Source: Opitutaceae bacterium (GTDB taxonomy: Bacteria; Verrucomicrobiota; Verrucomicrobiia; Opitutales; Opitutaceae). Taken from it: 64,000 nucleotides of DNA. The position numbers were made by a program, and so were the translations under genes. The notes below the pieces were generated by a model. That model ran no database searches. It worked only from the letters and a program-made list of their open reading frames with translations, and had not been told where the DNA came from. The stretch is from assembly GCA_016795565.1 (NCBI GenBank), contig JAEUGW010000004.1:1-64000 (forward strand), given 5' to 3'. Below, piece by piece: positions 29,945 through 38,552 of this stretch (positions are counted from its first letter, which is position 1; every line of letters starts with the position of its first letter).

Positions 29945-31378
29945 ATGCCTCCTCCAGCGGCAGCTTCCTCCCGGCCTGCGGTGCTGGCCGTCCTCCCTCG
30001 GACGGCCGTGCCGCGCGCGGCTGTCGGCACGGGAGAGGGCCTGCAGCCGGCGCGCGGCTGGTTTCTTTTTGCGATCGGCAGTCTCGTGCTGGCGGGCCTG
30101 CTCTCGCTCATGCTGGTCGTCGGCCGGCTCCCGTTCCTCGGCTGGTTGTTCACCGATCCGCTGTTTTTCAAGCGCGCGCTCGTGGTGCATGTGGATCTCG
30201 CGATCGTGGTGTGGTTCCAGGCCGGCGCGCTGGCGTTCCTCGGGCTGGCCGTCGGCCCGCGGCTGCCCCGGGGCGTGACGGCGGCGGCCTTCACCCTCGC
30301 CGGTCTCGGCGTCGCGGGGCTGCTCGTCGGCGCGCTCATGCCCGGGGCGCTGCCCGTGCTGGCCAACTACGTGCCGGTGATCGACCACCCGGTGTTCTTC
30401 GCCGGGCTGGCCGCTTGGTTCGTCGGGAGCGGCCTCTTCTTCGCCGTCGCGCTGGTGACCCCGGCCCGCACCGACGCCAGGGCGCTCGCGCCCGCCGTGG
30501 TGGTCGCGTTGCGCGCGGCCGCGGCGGCCAACGTGCTCGCGCTCCTCACATTTGCCGGCGCGTGGCGGACCACGCCGGCCGCCGCGCCGCTGGCGTATTA
30601 CGAGCTCCTTTTCTGGGGCGGCGGCCACGTCCTGCAGGCGGGCAATGTCGCCCTCATGCTCGCGCTGTGGCTGCAGCTGTGGCACCGCTGGAGCGGCCGC
30701 GCGCTGCTGGGCCCGGCCACCGTCGCCGCGCTGATGACGGCGTTGGTCGCGCCGCAGGTGGTCATGCCGGGGCTGGCGTTCACGGGCACGACCGAGACGG
30801 CGTATTTCACGATGGCCACGCACCTGATGCGCTGGACCTTGTTCCCGGTGGTGCTGGTGGTGCTCGGCACGGCGGCGGCCCGCCTCTGGCGGCAGCCGGC
30901 CCGGCCCGCCTGGGGTGACTTTCGTTTCGCGGGCCTGGCGGGCAGCGCGGCGCTGACGCTGCTGGGCTTCATCCTGGGTTCGCTCATCCGCGGTTCCAGC
31001 ACGCTGGTGCCCGGGCATTATCACTGCGCGATCGGCGCGGTGACCATCGCCCTGATGGCGGCGGCCTACGATTTCTGCACGGCCGTGGCCCCGGCCGGCG
31101 AGCCGGCCGGGGAGCCGCGCCGCGCCCGGCTGCAACTGCTGCTCTTCGGCGGCGGGCAGGCGGTCTTCGGCCTCGGGTTCGCGCTGGCCGGCGCCTACGG
31201 CATGGGCCGCAAGCAATACGGCGTCGAGCAACACGTGCGCACCCTGGGCGAGTATCTCGGCCTGAGCGTCATGGGCCTCGGCGGCCTCATCGCCGTGGCC
31301 GGCGGCATCTTCTTCCTAGCGGTGATGGTCCGCCGCCTCGGCGCCTGGCGCCGGCCCGCCCCCCTTTCCACCCCATGA
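29945..31378 (+). CDS. Heme-copper-oxidase subunit I-like 12-helix protein
   Basis: A 477-residue membrane protein with about 12 predicted helices and the layout of heme-copper oxidase subunit I. ALVVHVDLAIVVWFQAGALA has a His at the low-spin heme position. WGGGHVLQAGNVALM has a His at the first CuB position. PGHYHCAIGAVTIALMAAAY has the HxH that would ligate both hemes. The usual His-His pair for CuB is not visible in the expected helix (TAYFTMATHLMRWTLF has one His). It may therefore be a divergent or copper-poor paralogue, an electron-transfer or assembly partner. It is first in the cluster, overlaps the next gene by ATGA and lies under a Dnr-type box. Its function is inferred only. Confidence 0.65.
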   Translation: MPPPAAASSRPAVLAVLPRTAVPRAAVGTGEGLQPARGWFLFAIGSLVLAGLLSLMLVVGRLPFLGWLFTDPLFFKRALVVHVDLAIVVWFQAGALAFLGLAVGPRLPRGVTAAAFTLAGLGVAGLLVGALMPGALPVLANYVPVIDHPVFFAGLAAWFVGSGLFFAVALVTPARTDARALAPAVVVALRAAAAANVLALLTFAGAWRTTPAAAPLAYYELLFWGGGHVLQAGNVALMLALWLQLWHRWSGRALLGPATVAALMTALVAPQVVMPGLAFTGTTETAYFTMATHLMRWTLFPVVLVVLGTAAARLWRQPARPAWGDFRFAGLAGSAALTLLGFILGSLIRGSSTLVPGHYHCAIGAVTIALMAAAYDFCTAVAPAGEPAGEPRRARLQLLLFGGGQAVFGLGFALAGAYGMGRKQYGVEQHVRTLGEYLGLSVMGLGGLIAVAGGIFFLAVMVRRLGAWRRPAPLSTP

Positions 31379-31524
31379 AAAACGAACCAAAAATCCACCC
31401 GTGGCAGAAGCTCATGGACAACCCCTGGCTGCTGCTCGTGCTCGGCGTCCTCATTCCCGTTCTTTCCTACTCCGTGTGGGGTTGGATCGAGCTGCTCTTC
31501 ACCAAACCCGCGTTGCTGCCCTGA
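31375..31524 (+). CDS. 49-residue single-helix membrane protein of the NOR-like cluster
   Basis: A small protein starting MKNEPKIHPWQKLMDNPWLL, with one helix (LLLVLGVLIPVLSYSVWGWI) and a short tail TKPALLP. It overlaps the stop of the 12-helix gene (ATGA) and lies 15 bases before the CuA subunit gene, so all are translated together. Small single-helix subunits are common in heme-copper enzymes and stabilise subunit I; that role is likely here but not shown. Confidence 0.7.
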   Translation: MKNEPKIHPWQKLMDNPWLLLVLGVLIPVLSYSVWGWIELLFTKPALLP

Positions 31525-31539
31525 ACCCCGCCTCCTTCC

Positions 31540-32088
31540 ATGAGTCTCCGCCCACTCACCGCCCCCTGGTTTCACGGCCCGGCCGGCCATGAAAAAATCT
31601 GGCTCGGCTGCGCCATCCTCTGGTGCTTCGTGATGTCGCTGATGATGCCCTACTGGCATTTTCGCGGCAAACAGAACAGCACCGGCGAAGCCTACACCGT
31701 CAAGCCGGCCGACTTCCTGGCGCGCACCGAGAAGTTCGTCGCCGCCAACCGCGTGGGCACCTACAAGCACCCGGGCAACGCGCTGCTCGGCGAGGTGCCG
31801 GTCGTCGAGCCGCCGCCGGGCGGCGACGCCTACCTGATCGGCCGCATGTGGCAGTGGTATCCCGCGCTGCGCCTGCGGCAGGGCGAGACCTACCGCATCC
31901 ATCTCTCCGCTCTGGACCTGCAGCACGGTTTCTCGCTCCAGCCGCTCAACATGAACTTCCAGGCCGTGCCGGGCTACGACCACGTGCTCACCCTCACGCC
32001 CACCTCGAAGGGCGAGTTCACCATCGTCTGCAACGAGTTTTGCGGCATCGGCCACTCCAGCATGACCGGCAAGATCTTCGTCGAATAA
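31540..32088 (+). CDS. Heme-copper enzyme subunit II with CuA site
   Basis: A 182-residue protein. One N-terminal membrane helix (IWLGCAILWCFVMSLMMPYW) precedes a periplasmic cupredoxin domain. The CuA motif is complete: the first His in LDLQHGFSLQPLNMNFQAVP and then CNEFCGIGHSSM (C-x3-C-x3-H-x2-M). So it carries a binuclear CuA centre that accepts electrons from a soluble donor. It has one rather than two membrane helices and a long insert between membrane and domain (residues 45-105). It is the partner of the catalytic subunit at 32101, which begins 12 bases later. SCO proteins nearby (22720, 33826) could load its copper. Confidence 0.85.
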   Translation: MSLRPLTAPWFHGPAGHEKIWLGCAILWCFVMSLMMPYWHFRGKQNSTGEAYTVKPADFLARTEKFVAANRVGTYKHPGNALLGEVPVVEPPPGGDAYLIGRMWQWYPALRLRQGETYRIHLSALDLQHGFSLQPLNMNFQAVPGYDHVLTLTPTSKGEFTIVCNEFCGIGHSSMTGKIFVE

Positions 32089-32100
32089 CCGCACCCCGCC

Positions 32101-33804
32101 ATGTCCACCACCTCCCACAACCTCGCCGCCCCCGGCACCCCCGGCCGCGTCTGCGGCACCACCGGCCTGCACGTCTGCTTCGACGCCCAGCGCTTCATCA
32201 AGCTCAATGCCGTCAGCGGCATCGTCTTCCTGCTGCTCGGCGGCATCGCGGCCCTCCTGCTCGCGCTCACGCGCTGGCAGACCGTGCACCTGCTGCCCGT
32301 GGACTGGTTCTACCGGATCCTCACCTTCCACGGCCTGAACATGCTCATCTTCTGGATCCTGTTCTTCGAGGTCGCCATCCTCTACTTCGCCTGCACGACC
32401 CCGCTCAACGCCCGGCTCTACTCGAAGAAGGTCGCCTGGCTCTCCTTCGGCCTGATGATCGTCGGCGCGCTGATGACCGACTACATCATCCTGAAGGGCC
32501 AGGCCGACGTGATGATGACCTCCTACCTGCCGCTGCTGGCGCACCCGGTGTTCTACCTCGGCATCATCCTGATGGCGGTGGGCACGCTCATCGGCGTGTT
32601 CAACTTCTTCGCCACGCTCTACGTCGCCAAGCGCGACAAGGCCTACACCGGCTCCATGCCCATCGTGACCTTTGGGGCGCTGGCCGCCGCCATCATCGCG
32701 GTGGTCACGCTGCTGCACGGCGCCGTCGTGATGATCCCGACCTTCACCTACTCGATGGGCTGGACGGCCGAGCCTGATCCCGTCTGGTATCGCCTCATCT
32801 GGTGGGGCCTCGGGCACCAGTCGCAGCAGGTCAACGTCTGCGCGATGGTCTCGGTCTGGTATCTGCTCTCGCACGTCATCCTCGGCTCGCGCCCGGTCAA
32901 CGAGGCGGTGTGCCGCTCGGCCTTCGTCCTCTACATCCTCTTCATCAACCTGGCCTCGGCGCACCACCTCCTGGTGGATCCCGCCGTCGGCGCCACGTGG
33001 AAGATCTGGAACACCTCCTACGCCATGTATCTGGCGGTGCTGGCCTCGATGGTGCACGGCTTCACCGTCCCCGCCGGCGTCGAGATCGCGATGCGCGAGA
33101 AGGGCTACACCAGCGGCATCTTCGGCTGGGTCACGGCCCTGCCGTGGAAGAACCCGGCGTTCTCCGGCACCGCGCTGTCGGTGGTCATCTTCGGCTTCCT
33201 CGGCGGCATCACCGGCGTCACCCTCGGCACACAGCAGATCAACATCATCGCGCACAACACGCTGCGCATCCCCGGCCACTTCCACGTCACCGTGGTGGGC
33301 GGCACGACCCTCGCCTTCATGGCGCTGGCCTACTACGTGGTGCCGCTGATCTTCCAGCGCGACTTCATCTGGCGCGGGCTGGCCCGCGTGCAGCCCTGGC
33401 TCTTCGGCCTCGGCATCACGCTGCTGGCCTTCGGCATGTCGTTCGCCGGCTCGATGGGCGTCTCCCGCCGCAGCTATGACATCGACGCGCAGGGCGTCTA
33501 CGGCCCGGCGGCGCACCTCTGGCTCGGCGTGCTCGGGGTCGGCGGCGTGCTCGCCTTCCTCAGCCTGCTGATCTTCGTGGTGCTCTGCGTGGGCACGCTG
33601 TTCTTCGGGAAGAAGATCGAGGGCCGCCCGATGGCCGACTGGGGCACGCCCCGGGCGCTCGCGGGCAGCACGCCCGGCTCGCTGGCCCATGACCACTACG
33701 CGACGAAGGGCACGATGGTCCTCACCCTCGTGTTCCTCGCCTGCTTCGTGGTGTATTACTTCGCCAACTGGAAGGCGCTGGCCGACGTCTGGCCCGTGCG
33801 CTGA
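32101..33804 (+). CDS. Catalytic heme-copper subunit I, probable CuA-type nitric oxide reductase
   Basis: A 567-residue membrane protein with about 13 helices. The ligands are intact: low-spin heme His in LTFHGLNMLIFW, CuB His in WWGLGHQSQQVNV, CuB His pair in NLASAHHLLVDP, and both heme His in RIPGHFHVTVVGG. After the first CuB His, oxygen reductases have a Tyr four residues on (GHPEVY). Here it is Gln (GHQSQQ), so the cross-linked His-Tyr cofactor is absent. That loss, the nirK/Dnr context and the CuA subunit suggest a nitric oxide reductase of the CuA-containing types described within the superfamily (sNOR/eNOR/gNOR-like; the subtype is not resolved). An oxygen reductase is the alternative. 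Confidence 0.75.
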   Translation: MSTTSHNLAAPGTPGRVCGTTGLHVCFDAQRFIKLNAVSGIVFLLLGGIAALLLALTRWQTVHLLPVDWFYRILTFHGLNMLIFWILFFEVAILYFACTTPLNARLYSKKVAWLSFGLMIVGALMTDYIILKGQADVMMTSYLPLLAHPVFYLGIILMAVGTLIGVFNFFATLYVAKRDKAYTGSMPIVTFGALAAAIIAVVTLLHGAVVMIPTFTYSMGWTAEPDPVWYRLIWWGLGHQSQQVNVCAMVSVWYLLSHVILGSRPVNEAVCRSAFVLYILFINLASAHHLLVDPAVGATWKIWNTSYAMYLAVLASMVHGFTVPAGVEIAMREKGYTSGIFGWVTALPWKNPAFSGTALSVVIFGFLGGITGVTLGTQQINIIAHNTLRIPGHFHVTVVGGTTLAFMALAYYVVPLIFQRDFIWRGLARVQPWLFGLGITLLAFGMSFAGSMGVSRRSYDIDAQGVYGPAAHLWLGVLGVGGVLAFLSLLIFVVLCVGTLFFGKKIEGRPMADWGTPRALAGSTPGSLAHDHYATKGTMVLTLVFLACFVVYYFANWKALADVWPVR

Positions 33805-33825
33805 CCCCACTCGCCGCGCGCCGAC

Positions 33826-34833
33826 ATGTCCGAGCCCATCGCCCTCGTCCCGCCCGCCCCGCCGGCCGCCGCCGCGCGGCCGGGCCCGGCGGGGGCGGGC
33901 TTTTTCACCGGACCCGGCCTGCTGGTGTTCCTGGGCTCGGCGCTCGCCGCCTACGAGGTCTTCCTGCTGGTCACCATCTTCGGCCCGACGGAAGGCGGCT
34001 GGCTGGGCGACTTCGTGCGCGACTTCCAGCTCTGGTGCTATCGCGGCGACCCGCGCACCGGCGGCGTCTCCTGGCTTGCGGTTTCGGTGATGGTGTTGGA
34101 ACCGGTCTTCGTCGTCGGCGTGACGGCCCTGCTGTGGCGCGGCGTCCTGGCGCAACTGGGCCGCGCGCGCACCTGGCGCACGCACCGCCGGGCCGCCGCC
34201 GCCGGCGTGGCCGTGATCGCGGCCAGCGTCGCCGGGCTGGTCTGGTATGCGCGGCAGGATGCGACCCGCGCCCTCATCATGCCGCCCTTCCCGGGCGAGA
34301 GCATCCGCGTGCAACTCGCGCTGCCCGAGGTGCCGCTGGCGGACCAGACCGGCGCGCCCTTCCGTTTTGCGGACCTGCGCGGCCGCGTCGTGCTGGTCAC
34401 GGGCGTCTATGCCGCCTGCACCACGGCCTGCCCGGAAATCCTGCAGGAGATCAAGGTCCTGCTGGGCGAGCTCCCGCCGGCCGAGCGCGCGGGCCTGAGC
34501 GTGGTCGCGCTCTCGCTCAACCCGGAATACGAGACCACCGAGCTGATGGGCGCCGTGGCCGCGGGGCAGGGCTTCACCCATCCCGAGTTCCGCTATGTCA
34601 ACGGCGCGGACCCCGCCGCCATGCACGACCTGCTGACCCGGCTCCAGTTTTCCGCCACCCGCGATCCGCGCACCGGCATCATCGACCACGCCAACCTCTT
34701 CCTGCTGGTGGACCGGGCCAACCTGATCGCCTACCGCTTCACCCTGGACCCGCGCCACCGCGCGTGGCTGCGCGCCGCGTTGCGCTCCCTCCTCGCCGAA
34801 CCTCATGCCGACCCATCATCACGAGCACCCTGA
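33826..34833 (+). CDS. SCO-family protein with three-helix membrane anchor
   Basis: A 335-residue protein. A Pro/Ala-rich start is followed by hydrophobic helices at about residues 32-50, 83-105 and 123-142. The C-terminal half is an SCO1/SenC domain with the motif CTTAC (GVYAACTTACPEIL) and the distal His in GIIDHANLFLLV. The helical part carries FGPTEGGWLGDFVRDFQLWC and is not standard for SCO proteins. It is placed right after the catalytic subunit and overlaps the next gene by 29 bp, so it probably inserts copper into the CuA site of subunit II. Confidence 0.8.
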   Translation: MSEPIALVPPAPPAAAARPGPAGAGFFTGPGLLVFLGSALAAYEVFLLVTIFGPTEGGWLGDFVRDFQLWCYRGDPRTGGVSWLAVSVMVLEPVFVVGVTALLWRGVLAQLGRARTWRTHRRAAAAGVAVIAASVAGLVWYARQDATRALIMPPFPGESIRVQLALPEVPLADQTGAPFRFADLRGRVVLVTGVYAACTTACPEILQEIKVLLGELPPAERAGLSVVALSLNPEYETTELMGAVAAGQGFTHPEFRYVNGADPAAMHDLLTRLQFSATRDPRTGIIDHANLFLLVDRANLIAYRFTLDPRHRAWLRAALRSLLAEPHADPSSRAP

Positions 34834-36937
34834 CGTGGATTGCGAGGTGCTCGCGGAGACCATGGGCCCGTCGCCCGAGGCTCCCGGCACGCAGCCCCCC
34901 GCGCCCCCGGTCCGCGCCGCCCGCCTCCTCGCGGCCGGCGACCGGGTGATGACGCGTCTCGACACGCTGCTGGAGCGCGCGATTCCGCGGGAGCTCAACC
35001 CGCTCGCGCACCTCGGGGCCGCCGCCAACGCCATGGTGCTGCTCGCCACGCTCTCCGGCGTGCTGATGCTGTTCTGGTATTCGCCGAGCGTGGTGCTGGC
35101 GTGGCATTCGCTCGCCGACCTCGCCCCGCGCTCGCTTGGCGGGCTGGTGCGCAGCGTGCACCGCTACTCCTCGGACCTGCTCATGCTCCTCGTGCTGACC
35201 CATGCGCTGCGCATGCTGCTGGCGCGCAAGTTCGCCGGGGCGCGCTGGCTCGCCTGGGCCAGCGGCATCCTGCTGATCGGGCTGGTGTGGTTCATCGGCT
35301 GGACGGGCTACTGGCTGGTGTGGGATGAGCGCGCGCAGCTGCTCGCCCTCGACTCCATCCGCGCGCTCGACGTGCTGCCCATCTTCGGCGAGCCCATGCT
35401 GCGGCTCTTCGCGGCGGACCGCACGGTGCCCTCGCTGCTGTTCTTCGTGGTGTTCTTCCTGCACATGGCGCTGCCGCTCGGCATCGCCGGCGGGCTCTGC
35501 CTGCACCTCGCGCGCCTCAGCCGCTCGCGCCTGCTGCCGGACTGGCGGCTCAGCCTGTGGCTCGTCGGGGCCGTGCTCGCGGCCGCGCTGCTCTATCCGG
35601 CGACCAACGCCCCGGCGGCGGCCATGGCGGTGAAGCCCGCGCGGTTCACCATGGACTGGTGGTATCTCTGGCCGCTCACGGTCACCGCGCGCTTCTCCGG
35701 CGGCGGCATCTGGCTGGCGACGGGGCTCGCGGCGGCGGGGCTGATGACGGTGCCGTGGTGGCTGGCGCGCCGGCGGCCGCGCCCGCAGTTCCAGGCCGCG
35801 GTCAACATCTCCCGCTGTTTCTCCTGCACGCTCTGCACGCAGGACTGCCCCTTCGGCGCCATCACGATGGTGCCGCGCACCGACGGGAAGCCGTTCCCCT
35901 CGCAGGCGCAGATTGATCCCGACCGCTGCATCGGCTGCGGGGTGTGCACCGGCGCCTGCGACACGCAGGCCATCGGCATGGCGTGGTTCGATGCCCAGCA
36001 GCTCACGCGCGAGCTGGAGAAATTCGTCGAGGCGGAGGCGGCGCGCGGCGCGGCCCCGGCGCTGGCCTTCGTGTGCGCTCAGGGGGACGGCGGCTGGGAG
36101 CTCTTTGACCACGCGGCCTGGGCGCGGCGCATCCCGAGCTACACCATCCGGCCGGTGCCGTGTGTCGGCTGGATCGAGCCGAAGGTGGTCGAGCGCGTGA
36201 TTCGCAAGGGCGCGACGGCCGTGCTGATCGTGGGCTGCGGCTCCAGCGAGCCGTTTGCCAAGGAGGGCAACCAGTGGCTGCCGGCGCGGCTGAGCGGGGT
36301 GAGGGAGCCGGAGTTCCGCCCCAATCGCGCCGATCCGCGCAAGGTCGCGCACGTCACCTTCGATCCCCTGCGCCCGCATTTGCTGGCCACGGCGGCGGCC
36401 CGGTTGCGGGAGCTGGAGACGGTGGCCGCGCCGGCGCGCTCCCGCCCGGCGGGCGCGTTCGCCGGCCTGGCGCTCACCGCCGTGGTGCTCGCCGGGCTGC
36501 TGTGGGTCAGCGACGCCCCGTTCCGCAATCCCGCGCCGGCGGAGGCGGAGTTTGTCTTCTCCTTCCGGGCCCACGGCGACTGGCTCTCCGGCGCGGCGGT
36601 GGCCCTGCCGGATCCGGCCCATGACAATCGCCCGAAGCACATGCGCACCGCCTTGCCCGCGCAGCGCACGCGCTCGCCGGTCACCGTCCGCCTCACGGTG
36701 GACGGCCGCGCGCAGGAGCACGTTTACCGTCCGAAGGGCCTCAAGTCCGACGGCACCTCGGTCGGCGAACTGCGGGTGCCGCTGAGCCCCGGGCCGCATG
36801 TCATCAGCGTCAGCCTCGCCACCAGCGCCGATCCCGCCGCCGTGCCGCAGACCTGGTCGGCCACGGTCGAGGCGCAGCCCCGGCACTTGACCGTGCTCTC
36901 CTACGCGCCGGGGCCGGGCTTCCAGATTGAAAAGTAG
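34805..36937 (+). CDS. Cytochrome b / 2x[4Fe-4S] ferredoxin / MvhD-like fusion protein
   Basis: A 710-residue membrane electron-transfer protein. Residues about 75-240 are a four-helix cytochrome b domain with two H-x13-H pairs (H119/H133 and H220/H234), enough for two b hemes. A further helix region (250-320) leads to two 4Fe-4S motifs (C338-x2-C-x2-C-x3-C348 and C375-x2-C-x2-C-x3-C385). Residues about 418-500 (FVCAQGD..., VPCVGWIEP, LIVGCGSSEPFAKEGN) resemble the MvhD/FrhD hydrogenase iron-sulfur subunit. One more helix (about 540-560) precedes a periplasmic Ig-like tail. The order suggests electrons move between quinol, Fe-S carriers and the NOR-like enzyme. It overlaps the SCO gene by 29 bp. 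I know no standard name for this architecture. Confidence 0.8.
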   Translation: MPTHHHEHPDVDCEVLAETMGPSPEAPGTQPPAPPVRAARLLAAGDRVMTRLDTLLERAIPRELNPLAHLGAAANAMVLLATLSGVLMLFWYSPSVVLAWHSLADLAPRSLGGLVRSVHRYSSDLLMLLVLTHALRMLLARKFAGARWLAWASGILLIGLVWFIGWTGYWLVWDERAQLLALDSIRALDVLPIFGEPMLRLFAADRTVPSLLFFVVFFLHMALPLGIAGGLCLHLARLSRSRLLPDWRLSLWLVGAVLAAALLYPATNAPAAAMAVKPARFTMDWWYLWPLTVTARFSGGGIWLATGLAAAGLMTVPWWLARRRPRPQFQAAVNISRCFSCTLCTQDCPFGAITMVPRTDGKPFPSQAQIDPDRCIGCGVCTGACDTQAIGMAWFDAQQLTRELEKFVEAEAARGAAPALAFVCAQGDGGWELFDHAAWARRIPSYTIRPVPCVGWIEPKVVERVIRKGATAVLIVGCGSSEPFAKEGNQWLPARLSGVREPEFRPNRADPRKVAHVTFDPLRPHLLATAAARLRELETVAAPARSRPAGAFAGLALTAVVLAGLLWVSDAPFRNPAPAEAEFVFSFRAHGDWLSGAAVALPDPAHDNRPKHMRTALPAQRTRSPVTVRLTVDGRAQEHVYRPKGLKSDGTSVGELRVPLSPGPHVISVSLATSADPAAVPQTWSATVEAQPRHLTVLSYAPGPGFQIEK

Positions 36938-36965
36938 CGCCGCGGTGCCGGTTTGCGCGGGGAGC

Positions 36966-37007
36966 TTGACCCGCATCAAGGCAATCCGGCCCGGCCGGGG
37001 CTAAGCT
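36966..37007 (+). promoter_or_regulatory. Dnr/Fnr-type box and -10 of the nitronate monooxygenase gene
   Basis: TTGACCCGCATCAA (36966-36979, centre 36972.5) is followed at exactly 29.5 bp by TAAGCT (37002-37007). The predicted start (37013-37014) falls on the ATG at 37013, again a leaderless arrangement. Confidence 0.75.
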
Positions 37008-37012
37008 GGCCC

Positions 37013-38479
37013 ATGCGACCAATTGCCGGCGAACCGGGCGGGCACCCCGTCATCATCCAGGGAGGCATGGGCGTCGGCGTTTCCGACTGGCGGCTCGCGC
37101 GCGCGGTGGCCTCGCGCGGCCACCTCGGCGTGGTCTCCGGCACCGCGCTGGCCTCGGTGCTCGTGCGCCGGCTGCAGGATGGGGACAAGGACGGCGACAT
37201 CCGCCATGCGCTGGCCCGGTGTCCGCTGCGCGATGCGGCCCGGGCGATCGAGGCGCGCTATTTCCTCCCCGACGGGCGCGCCGCCGGGCAACCCTACCGG
37301 GCCACGCCGCTGTATTCGGTCTCCTCGCCCCGGGATCTGGTCACGCTGACCATCGTGGCGAACTTCGTGGAAGTCTGGCTCGCGAAGGAGGGTCATGCCG
37401 GCGTGGTCGGCCTCAACCTGCTGGAGAAAATCCAGCTGCCCACGCTGGCGTCGCTCTACGGCGCCATGCTGGCCGAGGTGGACTATGTGCTGATGGGCGC
37501 GGGCATCCCGCGGGCGATACCCGGGGCCCTCGACCAACTGGCCGCCGGGCAGCGCGCGGAGCTCCGGATCGCCGTCGAGGGCGGCACGCCGGAGCACGAG
37601 CAGCGGCTGGTCTTCGATCCGGCGGACTACACCGGCGGCGCGCTCCCGGTGCTGCCCCGGCCCGCCTTTCTCGCGATCGTCTCGTCCTCGGCCCTGGCGA
37701 CGACCATGGCCCGCAAGGCCAGCGGCCGCGTGGATGGCCTCGTGGTCGAGGGGGCGACGGCGGGCGGCCACAATGCGCCGCCGCGCGGCGCCCCGCAGCT
37801 CAACGCGCGGGGCGAGCCGGTTTACGGGCCGCGCGACGATGCCGACCTCAACGCGATCCGCGCCCTCGGACTGCCGTTCTGGCTGGCCGGCTCCTACGCG
37901 CAGCCCGGCCAGTTGCGCGCCGCGCGCGTGTGCGGTGCGACAGGCGTGCAGATCGGCACGGCCTTTGCGTTTTGCGCGGAATCGGGGCTGCGGCCGGAGG
38001 TGAAGGCCGCCGTCCTGCGCCGCAGCGCGGCGGGCACGGCCGACCTGCGGACCGATCCGCGCGCCTCGCCGACCGGCATGCCCTTCAAGGTGGTGGACCT
38101 CCCCGGCACCGTCGCCGAGCCCGCCGTCTATGAGCGGCGCGTCCGCAACTGCGACCTCGGCTACCTGCGCCAGCCCTACCAGAAGCCGGATGGCTCGATC
38201 GGCTACCGCTGTCCCGCCGAGCCGGTGGAGGATTTTGTGCGCAAGGGCGGCGATGCGGCGGATGCCGCCGGCCGGAAATGCCTGTGCAACGGCCTGATGT
38301 CGGCCATCGGGCTCGGGCAGACGCTCGCGCCGGGCGAGGTGGAGCCGGCCATCGTCACGGCGGGCGATGACGTGCGCGACCTGTGGCGCTTCCTGCGCGG
38401 CGGCAAGTTCACCTACACCGTCGAGGACGTGCTGCACCACATGCTCGGCGACCCAGACATGGTTGGCGCCGCCGGTTGA
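37013..38479 (+). CDS. Nitronate monooxygenase-family FMN protein
   Basis: A 488-residue TIM-barrel flavoprotein. The start HPVIIQGGMGVGVSDWRLAR is the FMN-binding N-terminus of the 2-nitropropane dioxygenase/NMO family. VEGATAGGHNAPPRG is the conserved phosphate/active-site loop, and the region from LPFWLAGSYAQPGQLRAARV supplies the second glycine-rich strand. The family oxidises nitronates or, in related clades, reduces acyl-ACP. An extended C-terminus (CLCNGLMSAIGLGQTLAPGE) is seen in a subgroup of about 480 residues. Its Dnr-type promoter puts it in the nitrogen-oxide regulon, suggesting detoxification of nitro compounds formed from NO or nitrite. The upstream ATG (36953) lies before the promoter and is rejected. 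Confidence 0.82.
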   Translation: MRPIAGEPGGHPVIIQGGMGVGVSDWRLARAVASRGHLGVVSGTALASVLVRRLQDGDKDGDIRHALARCPLRDAARAIEARYFLPDGRAAGQPYRATPLYSVSSPRDLVTLTIVANFVEVWLAKEGHAGVVGLNLLEKIQLPTLASLYGAMLAEVDYVLMGAGIPRAIPGALDQLAAGQRAELRIAVEGGTPEHEQRLVFDPADYTGGALPVLPRPAFLAIVSSSALATTMARKASGRVDGLVVEGATAGGHNAPPRGAPQLNARGEPVYGPRDDADLNAIRALGLPFWLAGSYAQPGQLRAARVCGATGVQIGTAFAFCAESGLRPEVKAAVLRRSAAGTADLRTDPRASPTGMPFKVVDLPGTVAEPAVYERRVRNCDLGYLRQPYQKPDGSIGYRCPAEPVEDFVRKGGDAADAAGRKCLCNGLMSAIGLGQTLAPGEVEPAIVTAGDDVRDLWRFLRGGKFTYTVEDVLHHMLGDPDMVGAAG

Positions 38480-38525
38480 ACGCCGGCGCGGTGGAGTAAG
38501 CATTGCCATCGGCCGAAGGCAATTT

Positions 38526-38552
38526 CAGTCGGTTACATTCTGTAACCGACTG
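38526..38552. repeat. Perfect 12-bp palindrome CAGTCGGTTACA
   Basis: CAGTCGGTTACA and TGTAACCGACTG flank TTC. It lies 47 bases after the nitronate monooxygenase stop. There is no T-tract, so it is not a typical terminator; it resembles the short palindromes at 22750 and 50502. Confidence 0.7.

Noticed and set aside
31195..34806. Very long minus-strand open frame (1,203 codons) opposite the NOR-like cluster
   Set aside because: It is antisense to four well-supported genes with clear motifs, has low-complexity His/Arg/Glu-rich sequence and reflects high GC third-position bias.
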